Origin: Actibacterium sp. 188UL27-1
GTDB taxonomy: Bacteria > Pseudomonadota > Alphaproteobacteria > Rhodobacterales > Rhodobacteraceae
Assembly (NCBI RefSeq): GCF_016901225.1
Contig: NZ_JAFEUL010000018.1
Coordinates: forward strand, 1 to 64,000
Direction of reading: 5' to 3'
DNA length: 64,000 nucleotides
A program made the translations under genes and the position numbers. Below the pieces are notes generated by a model. The model made no database searches and was not told the DNA's origin. It saw only the letters and a program-made list of their open reading frames with translations. Positions 44,331 to 52,348 of the stretch are shown here, one piece after another (within the stretch, counting starts at the first letter, position 1; the number at the start of each line of letters is the position of its first letter).

Positions 44331-46151
44331 GTGAAAATGTTGTCAAAATATTTCATCCGATCACGGGCGATCGCGACTGTTGTTGCCGTGACGACGAGTG
44401 TGGGATTCGCGTCGGCTGAACCGCGCCACGGCATAGCTATGTATGGCGACCCTGCCCTGCCACCGGATTTTGTGTCTTTGCCCCATGTGAACGCTGACGC
44501 GCCCAAGGGCGGATCCGTCACTTTTGCAGAGGTTGGAAGCTTTGACAGCCTGCATCCGTTCATCCTCAATGGCAGCGCTCCCTATGGCTGGCGTGTCTAC
44601 GGATTTGAAAGCTTGATGGGCCGCTCGTGGGACGAGCCCTTCACGCTTTACGGTCTATTGGCCGAATCGGTAGAGACAGGACCGAATCGGGACTGGGTGG
44701 AATTCACCCTCAGACAGGAGGCGACCTTCTCGGATGGAAGCCCCGTCACAGTTGAAGATGTCCTGTGGTCTTACGAAATGCTCGGGACGCAGGGGCATCC
44801 CCGTTATCACAGTTCCTGGGCCAAGGTCGCCAAGGCGGAGGCTGTCGGAGAGCGGGCGGTGCGCTTTACCTTTACCCGTCCTGATAATGAACTGCCGCTG
44901 ATCCTTGGACTTCCACCCATTCTCAAAAAGGCGGCGTTCGACGGCAGAGCATTCGACCGGCCCAGCATGGAAGCCCCTATTGGATCTGGGCCGTATGTCA
45001 TCGAGGACTTGAATGCTGGCCGCAGCATAACGTTGAAAAAGAACCCCGACTGGTGGGGCTCGGATCTGCCGTTCAACCGCGGCCAACACAATATTGATGA
45101 GATCACATATGAGTATTTCGCCGACGGCGATATCGCGTTTGAGGCATTTCGGGGCGGAGAGATCTCCTATGTGCGAGAGACTAACGCCGCCAAATGGGAC
45201 AGCAATTACGACTTTCCGGCCGTGGCCACCGGCAAGGTCATCAAATCCGAGATCCCCCATCAACGCCCATCCGGTATCGCCGGATTTGTGATGAATACAC
45301 GCAACCCGCTTTTTGCGGATTGGCGAGTGCGCGAGGCGATGATCCAGGCCTTCAACTTCGAATTCATCAACCGTACCCTGAATGGCGGATCGCAACCGCG
45401 CATCACGTCCTATTTCGCGAATTCGCAATTGGCGATGTCAGATGGTCCGGCGGATGGACGGGTCGCTGAGTTGCTGGCCCCATTTGCGCAAGACCTGCCC
45501 CCTGGCACCATCGAAGGCTATGCCCTGCCCGTCAGCGACGGACAAAAAGCCAATCGCAAGGGTCGCCGCGCTGCGTTGAAGCTGTTGGAAGAAGCCGGGT
45601 GGAGCGCCGAAAGTGGCACTTTGAAAAACGCCGATGGTGCACCGTTTGCCTTTGAATTCCTGCTCCAGGCTGGTTCAGCGCAAGAGGCGAACATCGCCGA
45701 ACTTTATATAGAGGCGCTGACCGCCCTTGGCATGGACGTCCAGATCACGACCGTCGACAGCGCGCAGTACAAAGAGCGCACCCAAATCTACGACTTTGCC
45801 ATGACGCCCTACAGCCGCCCCATGAGCCTGAGCCCCGGGACCGAGCAGCGGCTGTATTGGGGAAGCGACGGTGTAGAAAAGCCAGGCACACGCAATTGGA
45901 TGGGTATGGACAGCCCCGCGGCGGAGGCGATGATCGACACAATGCTGACCTCCAACAGCCAAGAGGACTTCATCGCGTCGGTCAAAGCCCTGGACCGCAT
46001 CCTGACGGCTGGCCGATATGTGGTGCCGATCTGGTATCAGCCGAAATCCTACCTCGCCCATCAGGCCGATCTGCAATATCCCGAACGCCTGCCAATCTAT
46101 GGCGACTGGCTGGGCTTCATGCCCGATATCTGGTGGATCGCATCCCAATAG
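44331..46151 (+). CDS. Orphan peptide-type ABC solute-binding protein (family 5, YejA-like)
   Basis: A 606-residue periplasmic binding protein with a signal peptide (first about 28 residues, ending VGFASA). The mature part begins RHGIAMYGDPALPPDFVSLP, followed by NADAPKGGSVTFAEVGSFDSLHPF, which is characteristic of the YejA branch that binds oligopeptides such as microcin C. SRPMSLSPGTEQRLYWGSDG and DIWWIASQ close the protein. No yejBEF permease or ATPase genes are adjacent, so it must share a transporter encoded elsewhere or act as a sensor. The start is GTG at 44331 with AGGGG five bases upstream; ATG 44337 is possible. Confidence 0.88.
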   Translation: MKMLSKYFIRSRAIATVVAVTTSVGFASAEPRHGIAMYGDPALPPDFVSLPHVNADAPKGGSVTFAEVGSFDSLHPFILNGSAPYGWRVYGFESLMGRSWDEPFTLYGLLAESVETGPNRDWVEFTLRQEATFSDGSPVTVEDVLWSYEMLGTQGHPRYHSSWAKVAKAEAVGERAVRFTFTRPDNELPLILGLPPILKKAAFDGRAFDRPSMEAPIGSGPYVIEDLNAGRSITLKKNPDWWGSDLPFNRGQHNIDEITYEYFADGDIAFEAFRGGEISYVRETNAAKWDSNYDFPAVATGKVIKSEIPHQRPSGIAGFVMNTRNPLFADWRVREAMIQAFNFEFINRTLNGGSQPRITSYFANSQLAMSDGPADGRVAELLAPFAQDLPPGTIEGYALPVSDGQKANRKGRRAALKLLEEAGWSAESGTLKNADGAPFAFEFLLQAGSAQEANIAELYIEALTALGMDVQITTVDSAQYKERTQIYDFAMTPYSRPMSLSPGTEQRLYWGSDGVEKPGTRNWMGMDSPAAEAMIDTMLTSNSQEDFIASVKALDRILTAGRYVVPIWYQPKSYLAHQADLQYPERLPIYGDWLGFMPDIWWIASQ

Positions 46152-46253
46152 ATCGCCTCATTTCTGCCCGATGAAACGTCATAGCTGCGCCACTTTTTCG
46201 TTCTATGTTTCATATGCCGGTGGATCGATAACAATTTGGGGCAAAGCTTTCCT

Positions 46254-46612
46254 ATGAAGATCGCGTATGATGGCGACTGTCCGTTTTGTTCGCACTATGT
46301 CGGGATGGTACGTTTGCGGGAGACGGTGGGCCCAGTAGAGCTGATCAATGCCAGGGACGATGATCCGGCAGTTCAGTTTCTGAAAGATCACGGATATGAC
46401 CTGAATGAAGGGATGGCCATCATTGATGCGAAACCGTCTATTTCGGCGACGAATGTGTCCATCGGCTGGCCTTGCTGAGTACGCGGTCTGGTATATTCAA
46501 CAAATTGGTCGCAGTTGTCTTTGGCTCACCACGTATATCCAAAGCGCTGTATCCAGTGCTTCGGGCAGGGCGAAATGCCACTTTGATGCTTTTGAGCCGC
46601 GAACGCATCTAA
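46254..46612 (+). pseudogene. Frameshifted DCC-family (DUF393) thiol-disulfide oxidoreductase
   Basis: The start MKIAYDGDCPFCSHYVGMVRL contains the DxxCPFC motif that names the DCC family, then GYDLNEGMAIIDAK. The frame shifts just after the codon AAA at 46431-46433, and premature stop TGA follows at 46476. In the third frame from 46436 the family sequence continues without a break as VYFGDECVHRLALLSTRSG to a TAA at 46610-46612, with KALYPVLRAGRNATLMLLSR near the end. One base appears lost from an A-run in an expected GCG-AAA-ACC-GTC. The full protein would be about 119 residues. The function, if intact, would be thiol-disulfide exchange. Either a recent pseudogene or a base-call error in a homopolymer. 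Confidence 0.85.
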
Positions 46613-46721
46613 CCTGTGACTAATTGCAAGCTCAATCTGCTGAAATTGTCATTCTGACAGCAACAGTTCATTATGCAGTCAGGCCCAGTCGCGCTTCAGT
46701 AATTTCGTTTTCGAGCATGTA

Positions 46722-48160
46722 TTAATTAGAAGCTCTAGTGTGTGCAGACTTTTGGTCGATCAAAGTCAACTGGCTTAAAATTAAGAAATGCTGCGCAAAG
46801 ACGTTTGCCTTGAGATATGCATTGTTCCAATTGTCTGCCGTCGATACCAGCCCATCTGGTCCTTTAACAGTAACTTCCAGGTTTGGATTCTGCGCCAGTA
46901 GTCGATCAAGTTCAAACCGCACGAACTGCAAATCCTGTTTTATGAACTGCTGGTCAAAAGCTGGACTGTTGGACGATATTGGGAACACAAGCTCCTGCTG
47001 ATACGCCCAAAGACCGGAGACGACACCGTGGAGCAAATGATTGGTTTCTCTGCCTTCCGTGTGCAAATTCGAAAACATTGCGATGCTACTCTCGGTCTTC
47101 AAACCCAAATAAGGGCTCCATCCATTCAAAAAGAATAGCACTGGAATGATTAGCCAGCCCGAATAGCGGTAATCGCCAGACGTTCCGCCATCACGCGGCA
47201 TCGCTGCAATGACAAACCCATAAAATGCCAGGGCATATACGGCAAAAAATGGCATAAAACCGCGATCAGTTGGCAAGAACAGATCCGGGCTGACCGCCGA
47301 CAAGGATGCTGCAAGATAGGCCGCTACCAGAACCAGCAGAGCTATGCGGCCAATACTCAAAATGCGATTTCGGCGATCTCCCACCCCCAAAAAAATGGGC
47401 AACCAAACTGTAAAAACCTCCCGCGGAAGAAACAGGGCATAAAGAAGCAGGACGATGGTCGAAAAGTCTTTGTAGTATGCGCATCCTGTAAATCCGATAA
47501 TTATATGGAATAGAATGCCAATCAACATACCAAAAGGCTTGAGCCGCGTTATAAACAAGGCAACCATCGCAATCAGTTCAATGATGAACGTCGCATAGAT
47601 TGCACCGTAATGCTCGACAACCCAGTTAGCCAACAACACAACTTCAAATAGAGCACGATAGAGGACCACGGCGCAACTTACAGTGGGATCTAAAAGTCTA
47701 TATTGATCTTATGGTAAATGCCAAAGAAATATAAAACTGGCAGTAGAAACCGACCAAGCGAAACAATTTAGGCAAAGTAAACGTCACGCTGTGATCAGTT
47801 GATTGGCCGAGCAAGAACAGTGATCTCGACCACGATTAGTGAAAAGAAAAATGCTGTTGTTTGGTTATTGGATGCGACTGGCAGAGAACTGACATGATAA
47901 GCGCTAAAAGCAATGGCGTTTAAAACCAGCACCCACCACAAGCGTGGCAGGACAATACCAATCGCACTCAATACCATAAAACCGTAATGAGTGTGACTTG
48001 GGAAGGGGCTGCCAAAATTGGTCAAACCCCACACCTGGAAGAAATAAAAGGAAGACAGGAGCGTGATAAGGCCCAGCCGGTCCAATGCCATGGCCCGCAA
48101 TTGAACCGATCCCAACATACTGCCTATCCGCTTCGCATCTAACGCCGCCTTGCCCACCAC
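46722..48160 (-). pseudogene. Disrupted polytopic membrane protein, HTTM-like
   Basis: The first open frame 47795-48160 (LGLITLLSSFYFFQVWGLTNF at its start) ends in the middle of a hydrophobic protein. Between 47698 and 47797 a second frame continues as SVTFTLPKLFRLVGFYCQF. A third, from about 47708 to 46722, contains YRALFEVVLLANWVVEHYG and LKPFGMLIGILFHIIIGFTG with helices and a soluble tail. At least two frame changes are therefore needed to read one protein. Helix pattern and the SLPVASNN motif resemble HTTM-domain proteins, which are often encoded beside DCC oxidoreductases, as here. The HTTM assignment is tentative. The DNA is AT-rich, and the pair looks acquired and now decaying. Confidence 0.6.
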
Positions 48161-48279
48161 GCCCGATCTAGTCTTTGATCACAGCCATCCCATGACTGAG
48201 GCGGTATTGAGGAACTTTGTCAAAATTTGGTTCATACCAAGTCAAGCGTGACAACACAGCTATCGGAGCAGTTCGGCGG

Positions 48280-49353
48280 TTATTCGTCGGCCTCGTCAGC
48301 GATAAGCAGGATCTCCCCGGCTTGCTCCAGTGCGCGAATGCTCGCTACGACAGCGCTTTGAGCCGCTTCGGCGTCTTTCTCCTTGACCGAGGTTATCTCA
48401 GCCATCTCCTCCCGCAGGTTATCAGCCATGCGCTTTGACATGTTTTCAAGGATGAAATCGCGCGATTTTTCGTCCTCGCCTTTTGCCGAGGCAAGGGCAG
48501 TCAACAGATCAGTGGCTTCGATTCCTCGGATCGCCTTGGGAATGTCCCTTGGTGCAACGCGTGCAGGAATATTGGTGAAGGTAAAGATGGCCTTGCGCAC
48601 CCGTTCCGCAAAGGCGGCATCGGTCTGGTCCAGCCCCTCAAGGACATCTTCGCGGGTTGAAGCGACACTGGAATTCAGGATTGCCCCCACCCGCTCTACG
48701 GGTTCGGCTTCGAACGCTTTGACCGGTACTGCTTCCAACTGATCAGAGATCGACAGCCCGATGCGCCGTACGGTTTCCGGCCCGATCTCGGCCGTTTGTG
48801 AGATCGCATAGGAAATACGGCGGGCCCGCTCACCAGGTAGCAAGCCAAGCAACTCCGCGGCCTTTTGCACGCTGAGTTTTGAAAGCATGACGGCCCCCAC
48901 CTCCACCGCTTCTTCCTGCAGCACCGGGACGAGGCGTTCATTCTCCAGCCCGGCGATGCGTTCCCATGGATCGCCCTTTGCCACCACGCCAGCCTCACGC
49001 CGCAAGCGAGCGGACGTGGCTGTGCTGATATGACCTTCAAGCACTGATAGCGCCCCTTCGATACCTTTAGGAAAGGACAGACCGATGCTCTCCAGCTCGT
49101 GAATGAATTCCTGCACAACAGCGGTCAGTGTAGATGTGTCAACGCTGCGCATGCCGGCCAGTTCTGCTGTCAATCGCACCTGATCAAGCTCTGACATGTC
49201 TTTCAGGGGCAGATTAACCCCACCTGATAGCAACAACTGAACGATAACGGCCGCCTTTTGGCGACGCGTCAACGTGGCAGGTGCACGTTTGGGTGCGGAC
49301 ATACCCGGCAACCGGTCGCGTTCGGGTGCGTTCAAAGCGGGAAGGGGATCCAA
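48280..49353 (-). CDS. fliG: Flagellar motor switch protein FliG
   Basis: A 357-residue FliG, part of the C ring that generates torque and switches rotation. Typical blocks are LTRRQKAAVIVQLLLSGG, the middle-domain EAVEVGAVMLSKLSVQKAAELLGLLPGE and the C-terminal FTNIPARVAPRDIPKAIR torque region. A TTG at 49353 has GGAG six bases upstream and is preferred; a TTG at 49359 and an ATG at 49302 are alternatives. No other flagellar genes are in the window, so fliG is separated from the main flagellar cluster, or is a second copy. Neighbouring genes are unrelated. Confidence 0.88.
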   Translation of the reverse strand: MDPLPALNAPERDRLPGMSAPKRAPATLTRRQKAAVIVQLLLSGGVNLPLKDMSELDQVRLTAELAGMRSVDTSTLTAVVQEFIHELESIGLSFPKGIEGALSVLEGHISTATSARLRREAGVVAKGDPWERIAGLENERLVPVLQEEAVEVGAVMLSKLSVQKAAELLGLLPGERARRISYAISQTAEIGPETVRRIGLSISDQLEAVPVKAFEAEPVERVGAILNSSVASTREDVLEGLDQTDAAFAERVRKAIFTFTNIPARVAPRDIPKAIRGIEATDLLTALASAKGEDEKSRDFILENMSKRMADNLREEMAEITSVKEKDAEAAQSAVVASIRALEQAGEILLIADEADE

Positions 49354-49460
49354 GATCAACTCCGTTCTGGAATGTTATCTTGGAGTAGCAGCAACAGATT
49401 TAAGGCCGAGTTACCCGGAACGAAAAATGAACGATAAATTTGCGCAGAAGTGACTATCGC

Positions 49461-49498
49461 AAACAAAATCCCGGACTGCATGGTAGCAGACCGGGATT
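49461..49498 (-). terminator. Intrinsic terminator after the 55-residue protein gene
   Basis: AATCCCGG (49467-49474) and CCGGGATT (49491-49498) form the outer stem, extended inward by CTGC/GCAG around a T-T mismatch. The A-rich left flank (49461-49468) gives a T-run on the minus strand. It lies 23 bases after the stop of the small gene. Confidence 0.85.
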
Positions 49499-49520
49499 CA
49501 TCATCACACGCGGCGTGGTA

Positions 49521-49688
49521 TCAGCTGTTGACCTGATCCACGCATTTGCCGCTATTTGCATCAAACACCATACCAGCGGAGCAGGTGATTGTCGCCGTTT
49601 CGGCCTTGCCGTAGTTGCAATTATAGGCCAGCGACATTGTTGGAACGGCGGCAAGCAGGAGGGCCGCGAGGGTCGTTTTGATCTTCAT
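49521..49688 (-). CDS. 55-residue secreted Cys-containing protein
   Basis: A short gene encoding signal peptide MKIKTTLAALLLAAVPTMSLA, then a mature part of only 34 residues (YNCNYGKAETATITCSAGM, then VFDANSGKCVDQVNS) with three cysteines. The C-SxGMVFDxxxGKCV pattern resembles the chitin-binding peritrophin-A type C-terminal half found in many small exported roseobacter proteins. AGGA precedes the ATG at 49688, and a strong terminator follows, so it is a separate unit between fliG and the acyltransferase. The mature protein is probably periplasmic or released. The function is unknown. Confidence 0.8.
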   Translation of the reverse strand: MKIKTTLAALLLAAVPTMSLAYNCNYGKAETATITCSAGMVFDANSGKCVDQVNS

Positions 49689-49984
49689 TGGTCAGTCCTG
49701 TCTCATGATTTCGGTGATTAAGAAGTAGCATGAAACGCCCCACCGACAAATGCTTGCCCCTGTAGAAGGGTCCAGATTGCTTTACCCCCTGCTTCGCTCG
49801 ATCGCATCGTATTGAGATCAGGTGAAAAACTGGCATCCGCACAAATTTAAGGCGATACCTGCGCCTTTGGGCATTGTTGTTCTGGTCGTCGGCCAACCCA
49901 GCAGCGCGGCACATGATCCAGAAGCGGGATTTGTGATTGGGGGCTCGGCGTCCTATGTCAAAGCGGATCAAGAATAAGGTGCCT
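49689..49984. other. Intergenic region upstream of the acyltransferase
   Basis: No gene is seen in these 296 bases. They must hold the divergent promoters of the small secreted-protein gene (minus) and the acyltransferase gene (plus). No operator-like dyad stands out. Confidence 0.4.
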
Positions 49985-50866
49985 ATGCCGAACCAAACAC
50001 AGACCGACACAACCGGGCCAATGGATCGAGTGACAGATTTCACGATCAGGATGCTGATCCGGGCGGCGTTGATGCTGCCATATGCAACACGGATCAAGGT
50101 GTTTGGGGCGCTTACACAACACGTGATCGGGCCTCTGATCGGATACACGGCGCGCAGCCGGGCCAATCTGGCGATGATTTATCCCGAATTGTCCCGATTC
50201 CGCCGTGAAAAGATCGCGGATGAGGTTTCACGCAATACGGGTCGCGTTCTCATTGAAAACTATGCCCCTGCGGATCTTGCAAAGCGGGCTCGGAATTTTC
50301 CGGTCACCGGAGAGGGCGCCGCCGCCTTACGGGACGCACATGCCCAGGGACGGCGGATCATCGCGGTCTCGGCCCATTTCGGCAATTACGAAGCGGCAAG
50401 AGCGGCGCTCAACATCCGGGGCATCGGCTTTGGCGGGGTCTATCGCCCAATGCGGAATCCTTACTTCAACGATCACTATGTCGATACGATCCGCGCCGTA
50501 GCGGGGCCTGTCTATCCGTCCACTCCCGCAGGCATGACCGGTTTCGTGAAGCAGCTGATCAAGGGTGTTCCCATGATGCTGCTGAACGATCTGCACATCA
50601 CCAAAGGACAGCGGATGCCTTTTCTCGGCAAACCCGCCAAGACGGCGCTAACGGCGGCGGAAATGGCGCTGCGCTATGATGCCCTGCTGATCCCGATCTA
50701 TGGCATTCGATCGACCGAGAACCCCCTGGACTACCGCGTCCATGTCGATGCACCCATCCCGCGCTCCGATGCGGCGGCCATGACACTTGCCTTGAATGAA
50801 AGCCTTGAGGCACGCATTGCGGAAGATACGGCGCAGTGGTTCTGGATCCATCGCCGCTGGAAATGA
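49985..50866 (+). CDS. Lysophospholipid/lauroyl acyltransferase of the LpxL (HtrB) family
   Basis: A 293-residue membrane-associated acyltransferase that should transfer an acyl chain to lipid A or a similar acceptor. The active-site motif HX4E is in VSAHFGNYEAAR, followed by RPMRNPYFN and VPMMLLNDLH. The terminal QWFWIHRRWK is a conserved feature of the family (W-x-HRRWK). An N-terminal amphipathic/hydrophobic helix (FTIRMLIRAALMLPYATRI) anchors it. The ATG at 49985 has AAGGTG six bases upstream; 49955 and 49937 are alternatives. The next gene starts 19 bases after the stop. Confidence 0.9.
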   Translation: MPNQTQTDTTGPMDRVTDFTIRMLIRAALMLPYATRIKVFGALTQHVIGPLIGYTARSRANLAMIYPELSRFRREKIADEVSRNTGRVLIENYAPADLAKRARNFPVTGEGAAALRDAHAQGRRIIAVSAHFGNYEAARAALNIRGIGFGGVYRPMRNPYFNDHYVDTIRAVAGPVYPSTPAGMTGFVKQLIKGVPMMLLNDLHITKGQRMPFLGKPAKTALTAAEMALRYDALLIPIYGIRSTENPLDYRVHVDAPIPRSDAAAMTLALNESLEARIAEDTAQWFWIHRRWK

Positions 50867-50885
50867 GGTCGTCGCCGTGTCGAAG

Positions 50886-51428
50886 ATGTTGTTCCACTTC
50901 AGCGACGATCCTACGATCACTGAGTTTGTACCACGCTCTGTAAGGGTGCCCGTTGCAAGAAAACCTGGGCAGGAATGGCTCAATGGTCCCCTGGTTTGGG
51001 CCATTGAGGAGGCATATCAGGCACTTTACCTCTTTCCGCGAGATTGTCCGCGCATCCTTGTCTGGCCAACCGCCACGTCGCAACCCGATGATATAAAACA
51101 GATCTGGCGCGAAAGCCGTGCCCGCATGATTGCCTATGTCGAACACGATTGGATGGATCGTATCGCCGGTGCAAGCCTGTGGAGATATGATCTGCCAAAT
51201 GACAACTTTTTGGCATTGGGTGACGTTGGGATGTGGGTGTCACACGATGCGGTTATACCCAAGGAATGCGCACATTTGCGGGATCTCCCCGGTCTTATTG
51301 AGAAGTCCGGCAGCGAATTGAGGGTGACCGAGGACCTATCGACCTTGCGATCATTGTGGACGACATCCCTGCATGTCAGCGGGATCCGACTAAAGAACGC
51401 CAAAAGCTGGCAGCTTAAATCAAGGTAG
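50886..51428 (+). CDS. DUF6886-like protein
   Basis: A 180-residue soluble protein beginning MLFHFSDDPTITEFVPR, with VWAIEEAYQALYLFPRDCPRILVW and YDLPNDNFLALGDVGMWVSH. This layout resembles small bacterial proteins of the DUF6886 group that have an ADP-ribosylation/Tox-like opening (HFSxDP) followed by FPRDCPR; the exact family number is from memory. The function is unknown. The start at 50886 was chosen by resemblance; a GTG at 50877 is equally plausible. It directly follows the acyltransferase gene and overlaps the convergent exported-protein gene by nine bases. Confidence 0.7.
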   Translation: MLFHFSDDPTITEFVPRSVRVPVARKPGQEWLNGPLVWAIEEAYQALYLFPRDCPRILVWPTATSQPDDIKQIWRESRARMIAYVEHDWMDRIAGASLWRYDLPNDNFLALGDVGMWVSHDAVIPKECAHLRDLPGLIEKSGSELRVTEDLSTLRSLWTTSLHVSGIRLKNAKSWQLKSR

Positions 51429-52124
51429 TTCTACAGCCGCCAGAATAGCCTTTTGGCCTTTTTTTTGAACGATAGCCACTGCGCGGTCGTCCCCGGCCAG
51501 TTCGGCCGAAACCTCCAGCGGGCCATCGCCGGACCAGGTCCCGATCACATCCCATTCGGTGACGATATTGGTGTAGTTCAGGGTCTGCCCCGCATTTTCA
51601 CCCCGCTTGATCGACACTGTCGCTGCAGGGCGATAACGCACAATTTGAACAACGGCTTCGCCGATATCTGTGCCGGGCTGTGGCGCCGTGATCACGACGG
51701 CCCCGTCCACGGCATTGGCCGACAATGCAACTGCCACCGGCACGGACTTATGCTTTTCCAACAGGTCGGCCACATCCATCGGCTTGGCCCCCACCACATG
51801 GTCAACCCCACCGATCACCATCTGCGGGGTATAGATCGTGCGGCTCCCCGCAACGCGGGCATAGACCTTTTGCCGTTTGGTGTTCTCGGGCCGACCGAAA
51901 ACATCCTTCCAGCCAATGTAATCCCAATAATCCACATGCAACGACAGGGCGATCACATCATCACGTTCGGCCAATCGCTCCAGCAGGGCGTCCGCAGGTG
52001 GGCATGAAGAACATCCCTGAGACGTATATAGTTCGATCACCACCTTCCGGTCTTCCGCAACCGCGGACGGCGCAGATAGGCCCAGGACAAGACCCAAAAG
52101 CAGAAGAATACGTGAGTTCAGCAT
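51420..52124 (-). CDS. DUF1223-type exported thioredoxin-like protein
   Basis: A 234-residue protein with signal peptide MLNSRILLLLGLVLGLSAPS ending near Ala22. VVIELYTSQGCSSCPPADALL contains a CxxC pair, and LHVDYWDYIGWKDVFG and RTIYTPQMVIGG are the other hallmarks of DUF1223, a thioredoxin-like fold with possible disulfide exchange in the periplasm. GGAG precedes the ATG at 52124. The frame upstream to 52187 lacks a signal and is rejected. It is divergent from aconitase. Confidence 0.88.
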   Translation of the reverse strand: MLNSRILLLLGLVLGLSAPSAVAEDRKVVIELYTSQGCSSCPPADALLERLAERDDVIALSLHVDYWDYIGWKDVFGRPENTKRQKVYARVAGSRTIYTPQMVIGGVDHVVGAKPMDVADLLEKHKSVPVAVALSANAVDGAVVITAPQPGTDIGEAVVQIVRYRPAATVSIKRGENAGQTLNYTNIVTEWDVIGTWSGDGPLEVSAELAGDDRAVAIVQKKGQKAILAAVELP

Positions 52125-52215
52125 TGCGATTTCTCCAAAGTGCCTGTCGCTTCTAAACCCATTCCGGTTCATCCTCCAATCAACCAATCGAGAGAGCTGC
52201 GTTACAGTCAGTAAT

Positions 52216-52237
52216 TTGCACTATTTTTTGTGTGCAA
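52216..52237. promoter_or_regulatory. Inverted repeat upstream of aconitase
   Basis: TTGCAC (52216-52221) and GTGCAA (52232-52237) are inverted arms ten bases apart, 112 bases before the acnA ATG, followed directly by TGGTATACAAA, itself with a GTATAC palindrome. It could be an operator for acnA or for the divergent DUF1223 gene. No regulator is assigned. Confidence 0.35.
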
Positions 52238-52348
52238 TGGTATACAAATGGACGCACCTGCCCGTTCAACACTTGATCCTGACCCCAAGACTGCGGCAGG
52301 AGAGCAGCAGCTACTCCAGATCGCAGGTATCACAGAAGGGAGCCACAA

